Shown here in pieces: positions 42,829 through 51,426 of a DNA stretch of 64,000 nt. Position 1 is the stretch's first letter, and each line of letters opens with the position of its first letter. A model generated the notes under the pieces. It had not been told where the DNA came from. It made no database searches and saw only the letters and a program-made list of their open reading frames with translations. Origin of the DNA: Pantoea cypripedii (GTDB taxonomy: Bacteria; Pseudomonadota; Gammaproteobacteria; Enterobacterales; Enterobacteriaceae); assembly GCF_002095535.1 (NCBI RefSeq), contig NZ_MLJI01000001.1, positions 2,841,832 through 2,905,831 of the forward strand, written 5' to 3'. The translations under genes were made by a program, and so were the position numbers.

Positions 42829-43647
42829 ATGTTCGAATTATCCATAGCGTTTCCGATTCAGGTGCAGAACGGCGGTTTGTTTATTTCCCGTGGCGTGGGA
42901 AGCCATCCGGCGCGCACCCTGGCCTCGTGGGAAGTCATCTTTGTCGAGCGTGGCGAGCTGCAAATTCGCGAAGAGGATCGGCTGTTTTCCGTACAGGCGG
43001 GTGAAAGTCTGCTGCTGCGGCCCGGATATCGCCATGTCGGGGAAGGAACATTTCCGCCCGATCTGAAATTCTACTGGCTGCATTTTGAATGGCTGAAAGG
43101 AGCCAGGGAATCGGGGTTGCATCAGGCGCTGTTAACGCTTCCGCAGCACACCCGCGTTGGCGATCCACAATACGTTATTGCGCTGTTTCGGCAGTTTCTT
43201 AGCGAACAGGAAAACATTCATCGCAGTATCGCGCTGGAGTGCATTTTGCTGCTGATTCTGCAACAAATCGCTGCCCCAGGTCCGCAGGAAAGCGCCGATG
43301 ACAGCCCCGGCGTCGCCCTGGCATGGAAGGCGCATCAGATCATCCGCAGCCGATTCCATCTGCCGCTTTCCACTGCGCTGCTGGCAAAAGAGCTGCACTG
43401 CAATGCCGATTATCTTGGCCGGGTTTACCGTCGGACATTTCGCCTGACGCTGACGGAAGCCATCCATCGTCAGCGTGTGCTGGCAGCAGAAAAGCTGCTG
43501 ATCAGCAACTCATTGTCGTTAACTGAAGTGGCCCGACAGTGCGGGTTCAGCGATACCAGCTATTTTCGGCAAATCTTCCGTAAGCATACCGGCCTGACGC
43601 CAGCAGGCTGGAAGCAACGCTACTGTAAAGAACACATTAATTCCTGA
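42829..43647 (+). CDS. AraC-family regulator of the arabinoside cluster
   Basis: A 272-aa AraC/XylS regulator with an N-terminal cupin-like sensing domain (about 1-130) and a C-terminal double helix-turn-helix (about 170-268; second half LTEVARQCGFSDTSYFRQIFRKHTG). It is divergent from the GPH symporter/GH127 operon, so it is the likely activator in response to the imported sugar. The ATG at 42829 has AGGAAATTG about 10 nt upstream. It converges on another AraC-type gene with a 9-bp gap. Confidence 0.85.
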   Translation: MFELSIAFPIQVQNGGLFISRGVGSHPARTLASWEVIFVERGELQIREEDRLFSVQAGESLLLRPGYRHVGEGTFPPDLKFYWLHFEWLKGARESGLHQALLTLPQHTRVGDPQYVIALFRQFLSEQENIHRSIALECILLLILQQIAAPGPQESADDSPGVALAWKAHQIIRSRFHLPLSTALLAKELHCNADYLGRVYRRTFRLTLTEAIHRQRVLAAEKLLISNSLSLTEVARQCGFSDTSYFRQIFRKHTGLTPAGWKQRYCKEHINS

Positions 43648-43656
43648 TGTGCTGCC

Positions 43657-44445
43657 TCAATCCTGCCATGCAAAGTAGCGTTGCGGTGTCAGCCCCATTG
43701 CCTTGCTAAACATGGCAATCAGCGCGCTGCCATTGCAATATCCCAGCTGGCTGGCAATCTCCTCCACCGCTTCCCCTTGCGACAGCAAATTAATCGTCAT
43801 GGTGATGGTTAACTGCTGACGCCACTGGGCAAAGCTCAACCCGGTATCCTGACGAAATAAACGGGACAGGGTTCGCGGGGTGATTCCAGCCTGGTGGCTC
43901 AGGCTCTCCAGCGTGTCGCTATTGCCGGGATGTTGTAACATCTGCCCGGTCAAGGCAAGCAACCGCGGCTCTTTTGCCACCGGCAGACAGCTCACCCGAG
44001 CCGATTGTGCCTGGCTTAATTCATTGAACAGCAACGCCAGGATAAGCAGATTGCGCCGCTGATGCTGGGGTAAATCATCCAGTTCGGTTACCAGCTGATG
44101 CACGAGACGGGTGATGAGCAAAGGGCAAAGTGCCTCAATACATTTTTTCTCACCCGCATCGGACAGATATAAATTATGCGTCTGCGTCCCTGCCTGCGCA
44201 TGGGTTTGGTGCGTCAGCCCGGAAGGGATCCATAACGCGCGGTAAGGGGGTAAGGTCCAGCTTGCCTCGGCGGTATGGATAGTGACCGCCCCACTGCTGC
44301 AATATGTCAGCTGCGCCGTGGCGTGTGAATGCCAGGCCTGTGCCTGCTGGCGTGTGTAGAAATAGGACACGACAGAGGGAGCCGGAGTTAACATCTGCGG
44401 TTGCAGCTGCGGAATTTTACTTTTCAGTTTGAGTGCGCTATTCAT
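43657..44445 (-). CDS. AraC-family regulator adjacent to the siderophore cluster
   Basis: A 262-aa AraC-type regulator with a cupin-like N-terminal domain (about 25-110, with a WHSHATAQLTY segment) and a C-terminal DNA-binding domain (about 160-258, ending MGLTPQRYFAWQ). The ATG at 44445 has AGGTGGTGAA upstream. It is divergent from the TonB-dependent receptor gene across a 290-bp region that holds a Fur-like box. Siderophore uptake genes are often activated by such a regulator with the ferric siderophore as inducer; this role is inferred. Confidence 0.82.
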   Translation of the reverse strand: MNSALKLKSKIPQLQPQMLTPAPSVVSYFYTRQQAQAWHSHATAQLTYCSSGAVTIHTAEASWTLPPYRALWIPSGLTHQTHAQAGTQTHNLYLSDAGEKKCIEALCPLLITRLVHQLVTELDDLPQHQRRNLLILALLFNELSQAQSARVSCLPVAKEPRLLALTGQMLQHPGNSDTLESLSHQAGITPRTLSRLFRQDTGLSFAQWRQQLTITMTINLLSQGEAVEEIASQLGYCNGSALIAMFSKAMGLTPQRYFAWQD

Positions 44446-44587
44446 TTCACCACCTGCCATCAGCTCTCCCCCGCCTGATACCCGAAAATTTCGCCACTAT
44501 TTATCGATTACGACAACCTTTGTCGCTTTTTCAGGGTGACTTCTCCGAACACAGAATAACAGACAGCCACCATCTTTTAATAAGAAA

Positions 44588-44606
44588 AAAAATCATTATC
44601 ATTCGC
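44588..44606. promoter_or_regulatory. Fur-box-like site before the TonB receptor gene
   Basis: On the minus strand GCGAATGATAATGATTTTT matches the 19-bp Fur consensus at about 14 positions, including the repeated GATAAT-type hexamers. It lies about 130 bp before the receptor start, between it and the divergent AraC gene. Confidence 0.6.
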
Positions 44607-44735
44607 CTTCTCCTTGTCGGGATTGCCCGTTACGCTGCGGGTGCAGCTTTTGTAACGCGAGTCAAAAAAGCCTTATCCAGACAAACTTTTATGTGGTGAG
44701 CATTTATTTAACTTATTAAGAGATAGGGAAAATTG

Positions 44736-46886
44736 ATGTGCAAGATGACAGGCATGGGTAAGGGTCCATTCGTACTGAGTGCGCTGGCGTTAGTGTTGAT
44801 GGCGGCTAAAGTCAGCGCAGCAGATCAGCAAATGGTGGTGACGGCCAGCCAGTCTGCCCGGCAATCGACAGATGACACCAGCGTGGTGTCCACCAGCACC
44901 AGCAGCGCGACCAAAACGGCAACACCGAAAATTGAGGTGCCGCAATCGGTATCCAGCGTGACGCGTAAGCAGATGGATTTACAGGCAGCGCAGACCACGG
45001 CGGAAGCCTTGCGCTACACCTCCGGTGTGGTGTCAGAAATACGTGGCGCATCCAGCAACGGCGCGAGTTATCTGTTCAGCCGCGGCTTCTATCTGGAACA
45101 ATTTCTGGATGGCGCCAGAATGCCGAGCGACAGCAGCTTCGGTTATGCGATTGCCAATTATGATACCTATGGCTTTAGCAACATTGAGGTGCTGCATGGA
45201 CCGGCCTCGGTGTTATATGGTCAGGTCAATCCCGGCGGCGTGGTCAATCTGACCAGTAAAAAACCCACGGCAACGCCAGTCAACGAGGTGTTTGTTACCG
45301 CAGGGAGCCACGACCATCTGCAAACCGGTTTTGATGTCGGTGGCAAAGCCAATGACGATGGCACCCTGCTGTATCGCCTGACAGCCAGCGGCACCGACAG
45401 TAAAACGCAGGTCGATGATACGCGGCAAAAGCATGTGTATGTCGCGCCCGCACTGACCTGGAAACCCAACGAGGATACCTCGCTGACGGTGCTGGCCAAG
45501 TACCAGCGTGATCCGGATGTCGGTTATTACAACTTTGTCCCGGCAGTTGGCAGCGTATTCGGCACGGCGAACGGTAAGATCTCGCCACATACCAACCTCG
45601 GCGATCCCAACTTTGATCATCATTCACGTACCCAGTTCTCCGTGGGCTATGAATTCTGGCATCGCCTGAATAACACCCTGATGATGCGGCAAAATGTGCA
45701 TTACAGCGATGTGAAAGATAACCTCGAAAATGTCTTCACCAACGGTTACGCCAGTGGTTCCAGCCGTGTGCTCAACCGCTACGCCTTCTTCAACCATGAA
45801 CAGGCGAAAACCCTTTCAGTGGATAACCAACTGGAAGCCGATTTTGATACCGGCGCGATCTCGCACCAGTTGCTGTCAGGGGTGGATTTCCAGCGGGTGC
45901 TGTATCGCGAAACCGTGGGACTGGGAGCTGCGCCAACGCTGGATGCCTTTGCGCCAGACTACAGCGCCGTCACCATGCCCAACACCACCTCAGACGATCA
46001 TATCCGTCAGAAACAGCTGGGCGTTTATACCCAGGATCAGATGCGTCTGGGCAACTGGAGCTACCTGCTGGGGATGCGTGAAGACTGGGCGCATGCCGAT
46101 GACGTTAACCCGGTAACGGATTCCTCTACCGAACAATCTGCCCGTGCCTTTACCTGGCGCACCGGGCTGGTTTATCAGTTTGATAACGGCATTGCCCCGT
46201 ATGCCAGCTTCGCCAAATCATTCATTCCTCAGGTTGGAACGTTATATGGTGGCGGCATGGCAGAACCCACCACGGCCAACCAGTATGAAGTGGGGGTAAA
46301 ATATCAGCCGACCGGCTTTAACGGCTTTATCACCACGTCCTGGTTTGATCTCACCGAGAAGAATGTGCTGACCAGCGATCCGCAACATTCGGGGTATAAC
46401 ACGCAAGCCGGGCGCGTCAGATCGAAAGGTGTCGAGGTGGAAGCGCACGCCAACCTGACGCCATCACTGACGCTGATCGGCGCCTATACCTGGCTGAACG
46501 CGGTTACCATTGACTCCAACGACAGCGCCACCACGCTGGACGGCGGCACCACCTCACTGGAAGGCAAACGCCTATGGGGAATGCCACGCAATACGGCCTC
46601 GGCCTGGCTGGACTACACCTTCCATCAGGGGGTGATGCAGGGATTTGGTGTCAATGCGGGTGTTCGTTACATCGGAGCCAGTGAAGATACCTCAAACACC
46701 ATTCGTGTGGCGTCCGCCACCGTGATGGATGCGGGTATTCATTACGATACCGGTGATCATTGGTTGTTTAGCCTCAACGCCAGCAACCTGCTTGACCGTC
46801 ATTATGTCGCCTCGTGCTATAGCGCCACCACCTGTACCTATGCCGATGGCGCAAACGTACTGGCCAGCGCACGCTACCGCTGGTAA
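44736..46886 (+). CDS. TonB-dependent siderophore receptor (FhuA/FoxA-like)
   Basis: A 716-aa outer-membrane receptor. A signal peptide of about 29 residues ends KVSA; the TonB box is QMVVTAS; a plug domain follows (about 55-165; EVPQSVSSVTRKQM, then EVLHGPASVLYGQVNPGG), then a 22-strand barrel ending in ARYRW. The layout matches hydroxamate-siderophore receptors. The cysteine pair near the C-terminus (ASCYSATTCTYADG) is typical of FhuA/FoxA relatives. AGGG lies 10 nt before the ATG at 44736. It leads an operon: a binding protein starts 4 nt after its stop. Ligand identity cannot be told. Confidence 0.9.
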   Translation: MCKMTGMGKGPFVLSALALVLMAAKVSAADQQMVVTASQSARQSTDDTSVVSTSTSSATKTATPKIEVPQSVSSVTRKQMDLQAAQTTAEALRYTSGVVSEIRGASSNGASYLFSRGFYLEQFLDGARMPSDSSFGYAIANYDTYGFSNIEVLHGPASVLYGQVNPGGVVNLTSKKPTATPVNEVFVTAGSHDHLQTGFDVGGKANDDGTLLYRLTASGTDSKTQVDDTRQKHVYVAPALTWKPNEDTSLTVLAKYQRDPDVGYYNFVPAVGSVFGTANGKISPHTNLGDPNFDHHSRTQFSVGYEFWHRLNNTLMMRQNVHYSDVKDNLENVFTNGYASGSSRVLNRYAFFNHEQAKTLSVDNQLEADFDTGAISHQLLSGVDFQRVLYRETVGLGAAPTLDAFAPDYSAVTMPNTTSDDHIRQKQLGVYTQDQMRLGNWSYLLGMREDWAHADDVNPVTDSSTEQSARAFTWRTGLVYQFDNGIAPYASFAKSFIPQVGTLYGGGMAEPTTANQYEVGVKYQPTGFNGFITTSWFDLTEKNVLTSDPQHSGYNTQAGRVRSKGVEVEAHANLTPSLTLIGAYTWLNAVTIDSNDSATTLDGGTTSLEGKRLWGMPRNTASAWLDYTFHQGVMQGFGVNAGVRYIGASEDTSNTIRVASATVMDAGIHYDTGDHWLFSLNASNLLDRHYVASCYSATTCTYADGANVLASARYRW

Positions 46887-46890
46887 TGGC

Positions 46891-47763
46891 ATGAGAAGAC
46901 GTACGTTTTTACAGTGGTTCGCGTTGCTCTCGCTGGTGGGGAGCACGCGTTATGTGAGTGCGTCTTCACTCCCCGCCCCACGTCTGGTGGTACTCGACTG
47001 GGGGCTGGTGGAAACGCTACTGGCGATAGGGGTGATCCCGGCAGGCGTAGCAGAGATTGAGGGTTATCACGACAACGTGGTGGAGCCAAGGGTTCCGTCG
47101 CAGGTAGCGGATGTCGGCCTGCGTCTGGCCCCCAATCTGGAGTGGTTACAGCAGTTAGCGCCGGATTATATCCTGATCAATTCCAGCCAGGAGTCGCAGC
47201 GCGAAATCCTTGAGCGCATCGCTCCGGTGCGGGCCTTCACCATTTACAGCGACACAGGGACACCCTGGCAACACGCCATCGAGGCCACCCGCCAGCTGGG
47301 TGAGCTGTGTCATCGCAAGGATGCTGCCACGCATCTGATAAGCGGTGCCGCAGAAACCTTACGCCGGGCGGCATCAGGCCACGCAACCGACTTAACCGTT
47401 TTCCTTATCCGCTTTTTCGATGCACGCCATATCGGTGTCTATGGTCAGCGCAGCCTGTTTCAGGATGTTCTCACCGCCATGAAAATCAATAATGGCTGGC
47501 AGCGAGAAACAGATTACTGGGGGATCAGCGTTGCCGGGCTGGATAGCCTGGCCCCGGCCACCGGGGCACAAATCCTTTATTTCACCCCGTTACCCGCCAG
47601 TATGCCGCACGGCCTGGCGGATAATGCTTTATGGCAGGCGCTCCCTGCGGTGCAGGCAGGCCATAGTGCGCCATTACCCGCCTTTTGGGGATTTGGCATG
47701 CTCCCCTCCGCCATGCGTTTTGCCCGGCAATTGTCCGCAGCGCTACGAGATCGTTCCGCATGA
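46891..47763 (+). CDS. Tat-exported ferric-siderophore-binding protein (FhuD-like)
   Basis: A 290-aa periplasmic binding protein of the helical-backbone class III. The N-terminus MRRRTFLQWFALLSLVGS carries a twin-arginine signal, as E. coli FhuD does; the mature part begins near SASSLP and has the FhuD-like segments VVLDWGLVETLLAIGV and APDYILINSS. It should hand hydroxamate-type ferric siderophores to the permease. The ATG at 46891 lies 4 nt after the receptor stop, and its own stop overlaps the permease start by 4 nt, so all three genes are coupled. Confidence 0.88.
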   Translation: MRRRTFLQWFALLSLVGSTRYVSASSLPAPRLVVLDWGLVETLLAIGVIPAGVAEIEGYHDNVVEPRVPSQVADVGLRLAPNLEWLQQLAPDYILINSSQESQREILERIAPVRAFTIYSDTGTPWQHAIEATRQLGELCHRKDAATHLISGAAETLRRAASGHATDLTVFLIRFFDARHIGVYGQRSLFQDVLTAMKINNGWQRETDYWGISVAGLDSLAPATGAQILYFTPLPASMPHGLADNALWQALPAVQAGHSAPLPAFWGFGMLPSAMRFARQLSAALRDRSA

Positions 47764-49733
47764 AGCCCCTGAACCTGCGCGCCCGGATAACATTGCTGCT
47801 GACGTTACTGCTGCCATTGGTGTTGCTGAGTCTGCATAACTTTGCCCAGTTACTGCCGATGCCAGCGCACTCAATCCGGCAACTGATCGTGTTGCAGGGA
47901 TGGTTGCCGCGTCTGGTGATCAGCCTGTTATGCGGGGCAGCGCTGGGGCTGGCGGGTCTGCTGTTTCAGCAAACGCTGCGTAACTCACTGGCAGAACCGA
48001 TGACGCTGGGAGTGGCTGCCGGTGCCCAGCTCGCGCTCTCACTGGTCACGATATTTCTCCCGCACTGGCTGGTGGCAGGGACGCAAACGGTGACGCTGAT
48101 CGGGGCGATGGCGGCAGCCGGACTGGTGCTGGCCCTGTCAGCCTCGCGTGGGCTGGAGCCTTCGCGGGTGGCGATTGCCGGTCTGGTGGTGAGCTTATTC
48201 TGTGGTTCAGTGATCACCGTGCTGCAATTGCTGTACGCCCCTTATCTGCACAGCCTGTTTATCTGGGGAGCCGGTTCGCTGGTCCAGGCGGGCTGGGGAT
48301 CGGTACGTCAGTTGGCCGGGCAGTTGCTGGTTGGCTGGCTGCTGGCGTTATTATTGCGACGTCCGCTGCAACTGCTGGGCCTGGGCGAGTTACACGCCAG
48401 CAGCCTCGGACTACGCACCCAATATGCCAGGCTGGCGGGCTTTGGCCTGGCAGTGCTACTGACTGCGGCGGTGGTCAGTGCGGTCGGGGTCATTGGCTTT
48501 GTCGGACTGGCGGCCCCAGCCCTGGCACGGTTGCTTGGCGCGCGTCGCCTGCTGCACCAGTTGCTACTGGCCCCGCTGTGTGGTGCAGCGTTGTTGTGGG
48601 GCACCGATCAGGCCGTCCAGCCTTTTGCCAATGCGCTGGGGGAGTTGGTACCAACCGGAGCGGCCACCGCGCTGTTTGGTGCTCCGCTGATACTATGGTT
48701 ACTGCTCAGGTTGCGCACTACGTCCATGCCGCTGGCCCCGGTGTCTGCGGGTGCTGGCGAGTCGATCCAGGCAGATCATCGTGTCTATCCACTCAGCCTC
48801 GCTCTGTTTCTGCTGCTGGCGCTGTTTCTTCTGCTTTCGCTGATTTTTGGGCGATCCCCCAGTGGCTGGGCGTTTACGCCGCTTTCGCATCTGGCAGCGC
48901 TGTTGCCGTGGCGCGTACCACGAGAGGTAGCCGCCTGTGCCGCCGGGATGATGCTGGCCGCAGCGGGCGTTTTACTGCAACGATTAACCGGTAACCGGCT
49001 GGCAAGCCCGGAAATGATGGGGGTGAGTGCTGGCGCTGCTTTGGGGATGCTGGCATTAACGCTGATGGTGGGAAGCACATCCCATGCGCTGCGTCTGGGC
49101 GTTACCACCGGTGGGGCGTTGGTTACGTTGCTGATCATTTTATCTTTTTCCCGCCGTCATCATTTTTCCCCGGATCGCGTTTTGCTGGCTGGCGTGACCA
49201 TCAGCGCGCTGTTCCAGGCATTGGTGGCGACGGTCATTGCAGCCGGTGATGAACGCGCCATCACCTTGCTGAACTGGTTATCCGGCTCGACTTACTCGAT
49301 CATGCCGCGCGATGCAGCAGTCGCGGCAGGGATGGCGCTGATATTAAGTGTACTGACGCTGTTTTTCCGGCGCTGGCTGAGCATTTTACCGCTGGGTGCA
49401 ACCTGTGCCGCCTCCGTCGGCGTCACTCTGGCGCAGGCCCGCCTGCTCACCCTGACATTTGTCGCCATGCTGACGGCATCGGCAACCTTGATCGTCGGCC
49501 CGGTATCCTTTGTCGGCCTCACCGCTCCACATATTGCGCGCCTGCTGGGTGCGCGGCGACCGGGGCAGCAACTCCTGCTTGCCCTGCCCAGTGGCGCGTT
49601 AATGATGGTCATGGCAGATTGGGCCGGGCGCACCTTGCTGGCCCCGCGTGAACTCCCCGCCGGGCTGGTCGCCACCCTGCTGGGCGCACCTTATATGATG
49701 TGGCTATTTACCCGGCGTGGTGAGAGATCATGA
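47760..49733 (+). CDS. Double-length FhuB-type siderophore permease
   Basis: A 657-aa permease made of two fused FecCD units, as in FhuB (660 aa). Both halves carry the ATPase-contact segment: GVIGFVGLAAPALAR in the first, GPVSFVGLTAPHIARLLGARRP in the second. About twenty membrane helices are expected. The start ATG overlaps the stop of the binding protein gene. The ATPase (FhuC equivalent) expected in such an operon is missing; the sequence after 49733 encodes something else on the other strand. The ATPase may come from a fhu locus elsewhere. Confidence 0.9.
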   Translation: MKPLNLRARITLLLTLLLPLVLLSLHNFAQLLPMPAHSIRQLIVLQGWLPRLVISLLCGAALGLAGLLFQQTLRNSLAEPMTLGVAAGAQLALSLVTIFLPHWLVAGTQTVTLIGAMAAAGLVLALSASRGLEPSRVAIAGLVVSLFCGSVITVLQLLYAPYLHSLFIWGAGSLVQAGWGSVRQLAGQLLVGWLLALLLRRPLQLLGLGELHASSLGLRTQYARLAGFGLAVLLTAAVVSAVGVIGFVGLAAPALARLLGARRLLHQLLLAPLCGAALLWGTDQAVQPFANALGELVPTGAATALFGAPLILWLLLRLRTTSMPLAPVSAGAGESIQADHRVYPLSLALFLLLALFLLLSLIFGRSPSGWAFTPLSHLAALLPWRVPREVAACAAGMMLAAAGVLLQRLTGNRLASPEMMGVSAGAALGMLALTLMVGSTSHALRLGVTTGGALVTLLIILSFSRRHHFSPDRVLLAGVTISALFQALVATVIAAGDERAITLLNWLSGSTYSIMPRDAAVAAGMALILSVLTLFFRRWLSILPLGATCAASVGVTLAQARLLTLTFVAMLTASATLIVGPVSFVGLTAPHIARLLGARRPGQQLLLALPSGALMMVMADWAGRTLLAPRELPAGLVATLLGAPYMMWLFTRRGERS

Positions 49734-49775
49734 GAGAGGATGCTATTTTCCTGCCTTAGCACCCTCCTCGATTTA

Positions 49776-50194
49776 TCAATCTCCCTCACCCGGTTGCTCA
49801 ATGGTGACTTTCCCATTGCTGGATGTTAAGCGAAACTCAACGGCAAACTCCCGGCTGAAAGGCCATTCTCCGGCTCGTTCGCGTGCAGCAGAGGTGAGTT
49901 TAGTTGAGAAGTGATAAGTAACATTTTCCTCAAAAATATATCCGTTATCAGGAACACATCTGGCAGTATCTATCGATTCAGGCGGTGAGAAAAAACACTT
50001 TTTCTGTCATCCGGATGATCCACTCTATAAATCGATATTGCTTCGAGTTTTTCATCATGAAGTGGCTGAACAGTGACGCAGACATGATCATCTTTGAGGG
50101 TAACTCCGGCTTTTTCCGATAGAGGAATACGATCCTTTATTCCGGGACATCCCGTTAGTAAAAGGGATGCTGAGAAAACTGAAATCCTTTTCAT
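49776..50194 (-). pseudogene. T6SS-immunity-like periplasmic lipoprotein, frameshifted
   Basis: The first frame (50194 down to 49970) encodes a short lipoprotein start: signal peptide and lipobox LLLTGCPG, then KDRIP and DDHVCVTV. This resembles the family annotated as putative T6SS immunity periplasmic lipoproteins (about 130-150 aa). The frame ends early after SVFSHRLNR, but a -1 shift in a T6 run (plus-strand AAAAAA at about 49988-49993) restores FFSPPESIDTARCVPDNGY and an open frame to a stop at 49776, giving about 139 aa. A good GGAG site precedes the ATG. No effector or T6SS gene is adjacent. The family call is from memory of the pattern. Confidence 0.65.
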
Positions 50195-50292
50195 TCGTGT
50201 ATCTCCGCCTTAAAACCAAAAATGCCGCTCACAATCACTCCATGCAGGCCAGACAAACTGCAACTTCGGATTGCACTTGCCCGCACATATGT

Positions 50293-50364
50293 GTAGCGGC
50301 GCGATTTATCGCGCTATTATCAGCTGTATCCCTGCCAAAAGCGCGCAATAAATTGCGCCGCTAC
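50293..50364. repeat. REP-like paired palindrome (BIME-like), copy 1
   Basis: GTAGCGGCGCGATTTATCGCGC at 50293-50314 is internally palindromic and recurs in inverted form at 50341-50364 (ending TTGCGCCGCTAC). The pair can fold into one long stem. The left arm is identical to the one at 52165, so this is an intergenic repeat family. It lies between the lipoprotein and GNAT genes. Confidence 0.8.
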
Positions 50365-50383
50365 GACCTGGTGCGATATTGCA

Positions 50384-50935
50384 TCACGGGGCAGATTTCT
50401 GCGCCAGCCACTCTTCCTGCGTGATTTCCCAGTTGCCCGCCAGCATTTCGCCGCCGACAAAGGCTTTACTGAAGGTGTCGATCAGCCGCATTCCGGTGCG
50501 TTCGGAGATGCGCCGCGATGCGAGGTTATCCATCGCTTTGGGCACACGCAGACGAGGTTGTTTCAGGGTCAGAAACCAGTAGTCAGTCACCACTGCACAG
50601 GCTTCGCTCATCAATCCTTGCCCCTGCCACTCTGGCACCAGCCAGAAACCCCGGTTATCTTCCTCACCGGCGCGCAGGGAGATCAGTCCAATCACTGTCT
50701 CTGGCGCGGAACGATGGCGTAAACTCCAGTGCCATGCCTGACCATCCACCATTGCAGGTAATGCGATGTGGTTAATGTAATCACTGGCCCCGTCCGCAGG
50801 GTATGGCCAGGGTACCGCGTTAGTCAGATGCCGTACGATTTCCCAGCGTGGGAAGATCTGCTGGACCTGGATGGCATCGCTGCTTTGTAGCGATTCCAGA
50901 AACAATCGTGGCGTTTCGAGCCGGGGTACTGTCAT
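50384..50935 (-). CDS. GNAT-family N-acetyltransferase
   Basis: A 183-aa RimJ/RimL-type acetyltransferase: TVPRLETPRLFLESL at the start, a central beta strand VIGLISLR, the acetyl-CoA-binding segment PEWQGQGLMSEA and the C-terminal RISERTGMRLID. It acetylates an amine group of an unknown substrate, possibly a protein N-terminus or an antibiotic. It stands alone, with a REP-like element after its stop. Confidence 0.85.
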   Translation of the reverse strand: MTVPRLETPRLFLESLQSSDAIQVQQIFPRWEIVRHLTNAVPWPYPADGASDYINHIALPAMVDGQAWHWSLRHRSAPETVIGLISLRAGEEDNRGFWLVPEWQGQGLMSEACAVVTDYWFLTLKQPRLRVPKAMDNLASRRISERTGMRLIDTFSKAFVGGEMLAGNWEITQEEWLAQKSAP

Positions 50936-51148
50936 CTCAACCTCCTGTTGTCCAATCCCTTAATGGGTATCAGAAAATAGCCAGAATTAACATTGTTTAT
51001 ACCAGATAATCAGTAAGTTACCGGGCGTAATAAATTCTGCCCCAGATCACATTTTTGCCAAATTGTGACAGCAATTCATCTGAGTGAAACAAAACTGTCA
51101 CACTATTACCCTAACCTTTAGTCTCCTGTTTTACGATGGAAAACCGTT

Positions 51149-51352
51149 ATGGTCATCAAAGCAAAAAATCTGCAGGACGCTGAAGAACTCCTGCACTCCG
51201 GTATCAGTAAAGTCGAACTGGCTTACGATATTGGCAGCGACGATTTCTTCCGCCTGGCGTCTCGCTGGTGCGATCGCGGTGCGCGTATCAGTAAAGGCCA
51301 TCAGCATTTTGTGGTATCGATCAAGAGTTTTGCCATTCCCCCTAATGACTAA
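51149..51352 (+). CDS. Small 67-aa protein of unknown function
   Basis: A 67-aa ORF with codon use like its neighbours, starting MVIKAKNLQDAEELL. No signal peptide or membrane helix. The pattern of an N-terminal helix (LQDAEELLHSGISKVELAYD) and a basic C-terminal half suggests a compact soluble or nucleic-acid-associated protein, but I recognise no family. GGA lies 8 nt before the ATG. It is 74 bp upstream of the phosphopantetheinyl transferase gene on the same strand. Confidence 0.6.
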   Translation: MVIKAKNLQDAEELLHSGISKVELAYDIGSDDFFRLASRWCDRGARISKGHQHFVVSIKSFAIPPND

Positions 51353-51426
51353 AGGCGGTGAGCGCTGAGCTTGCCCTCTCTCCGGCTGACTGGTTAAATG
51401 CCTTTTTCCGTCAGCCGTGATTCCTT

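Noticed and set aside
37554..44000. Integrated element with attachment repeats at tRNA-Pro
   Set aside because: I did not find a second copy of the tRNA 3' end or an integrase gene in the window.
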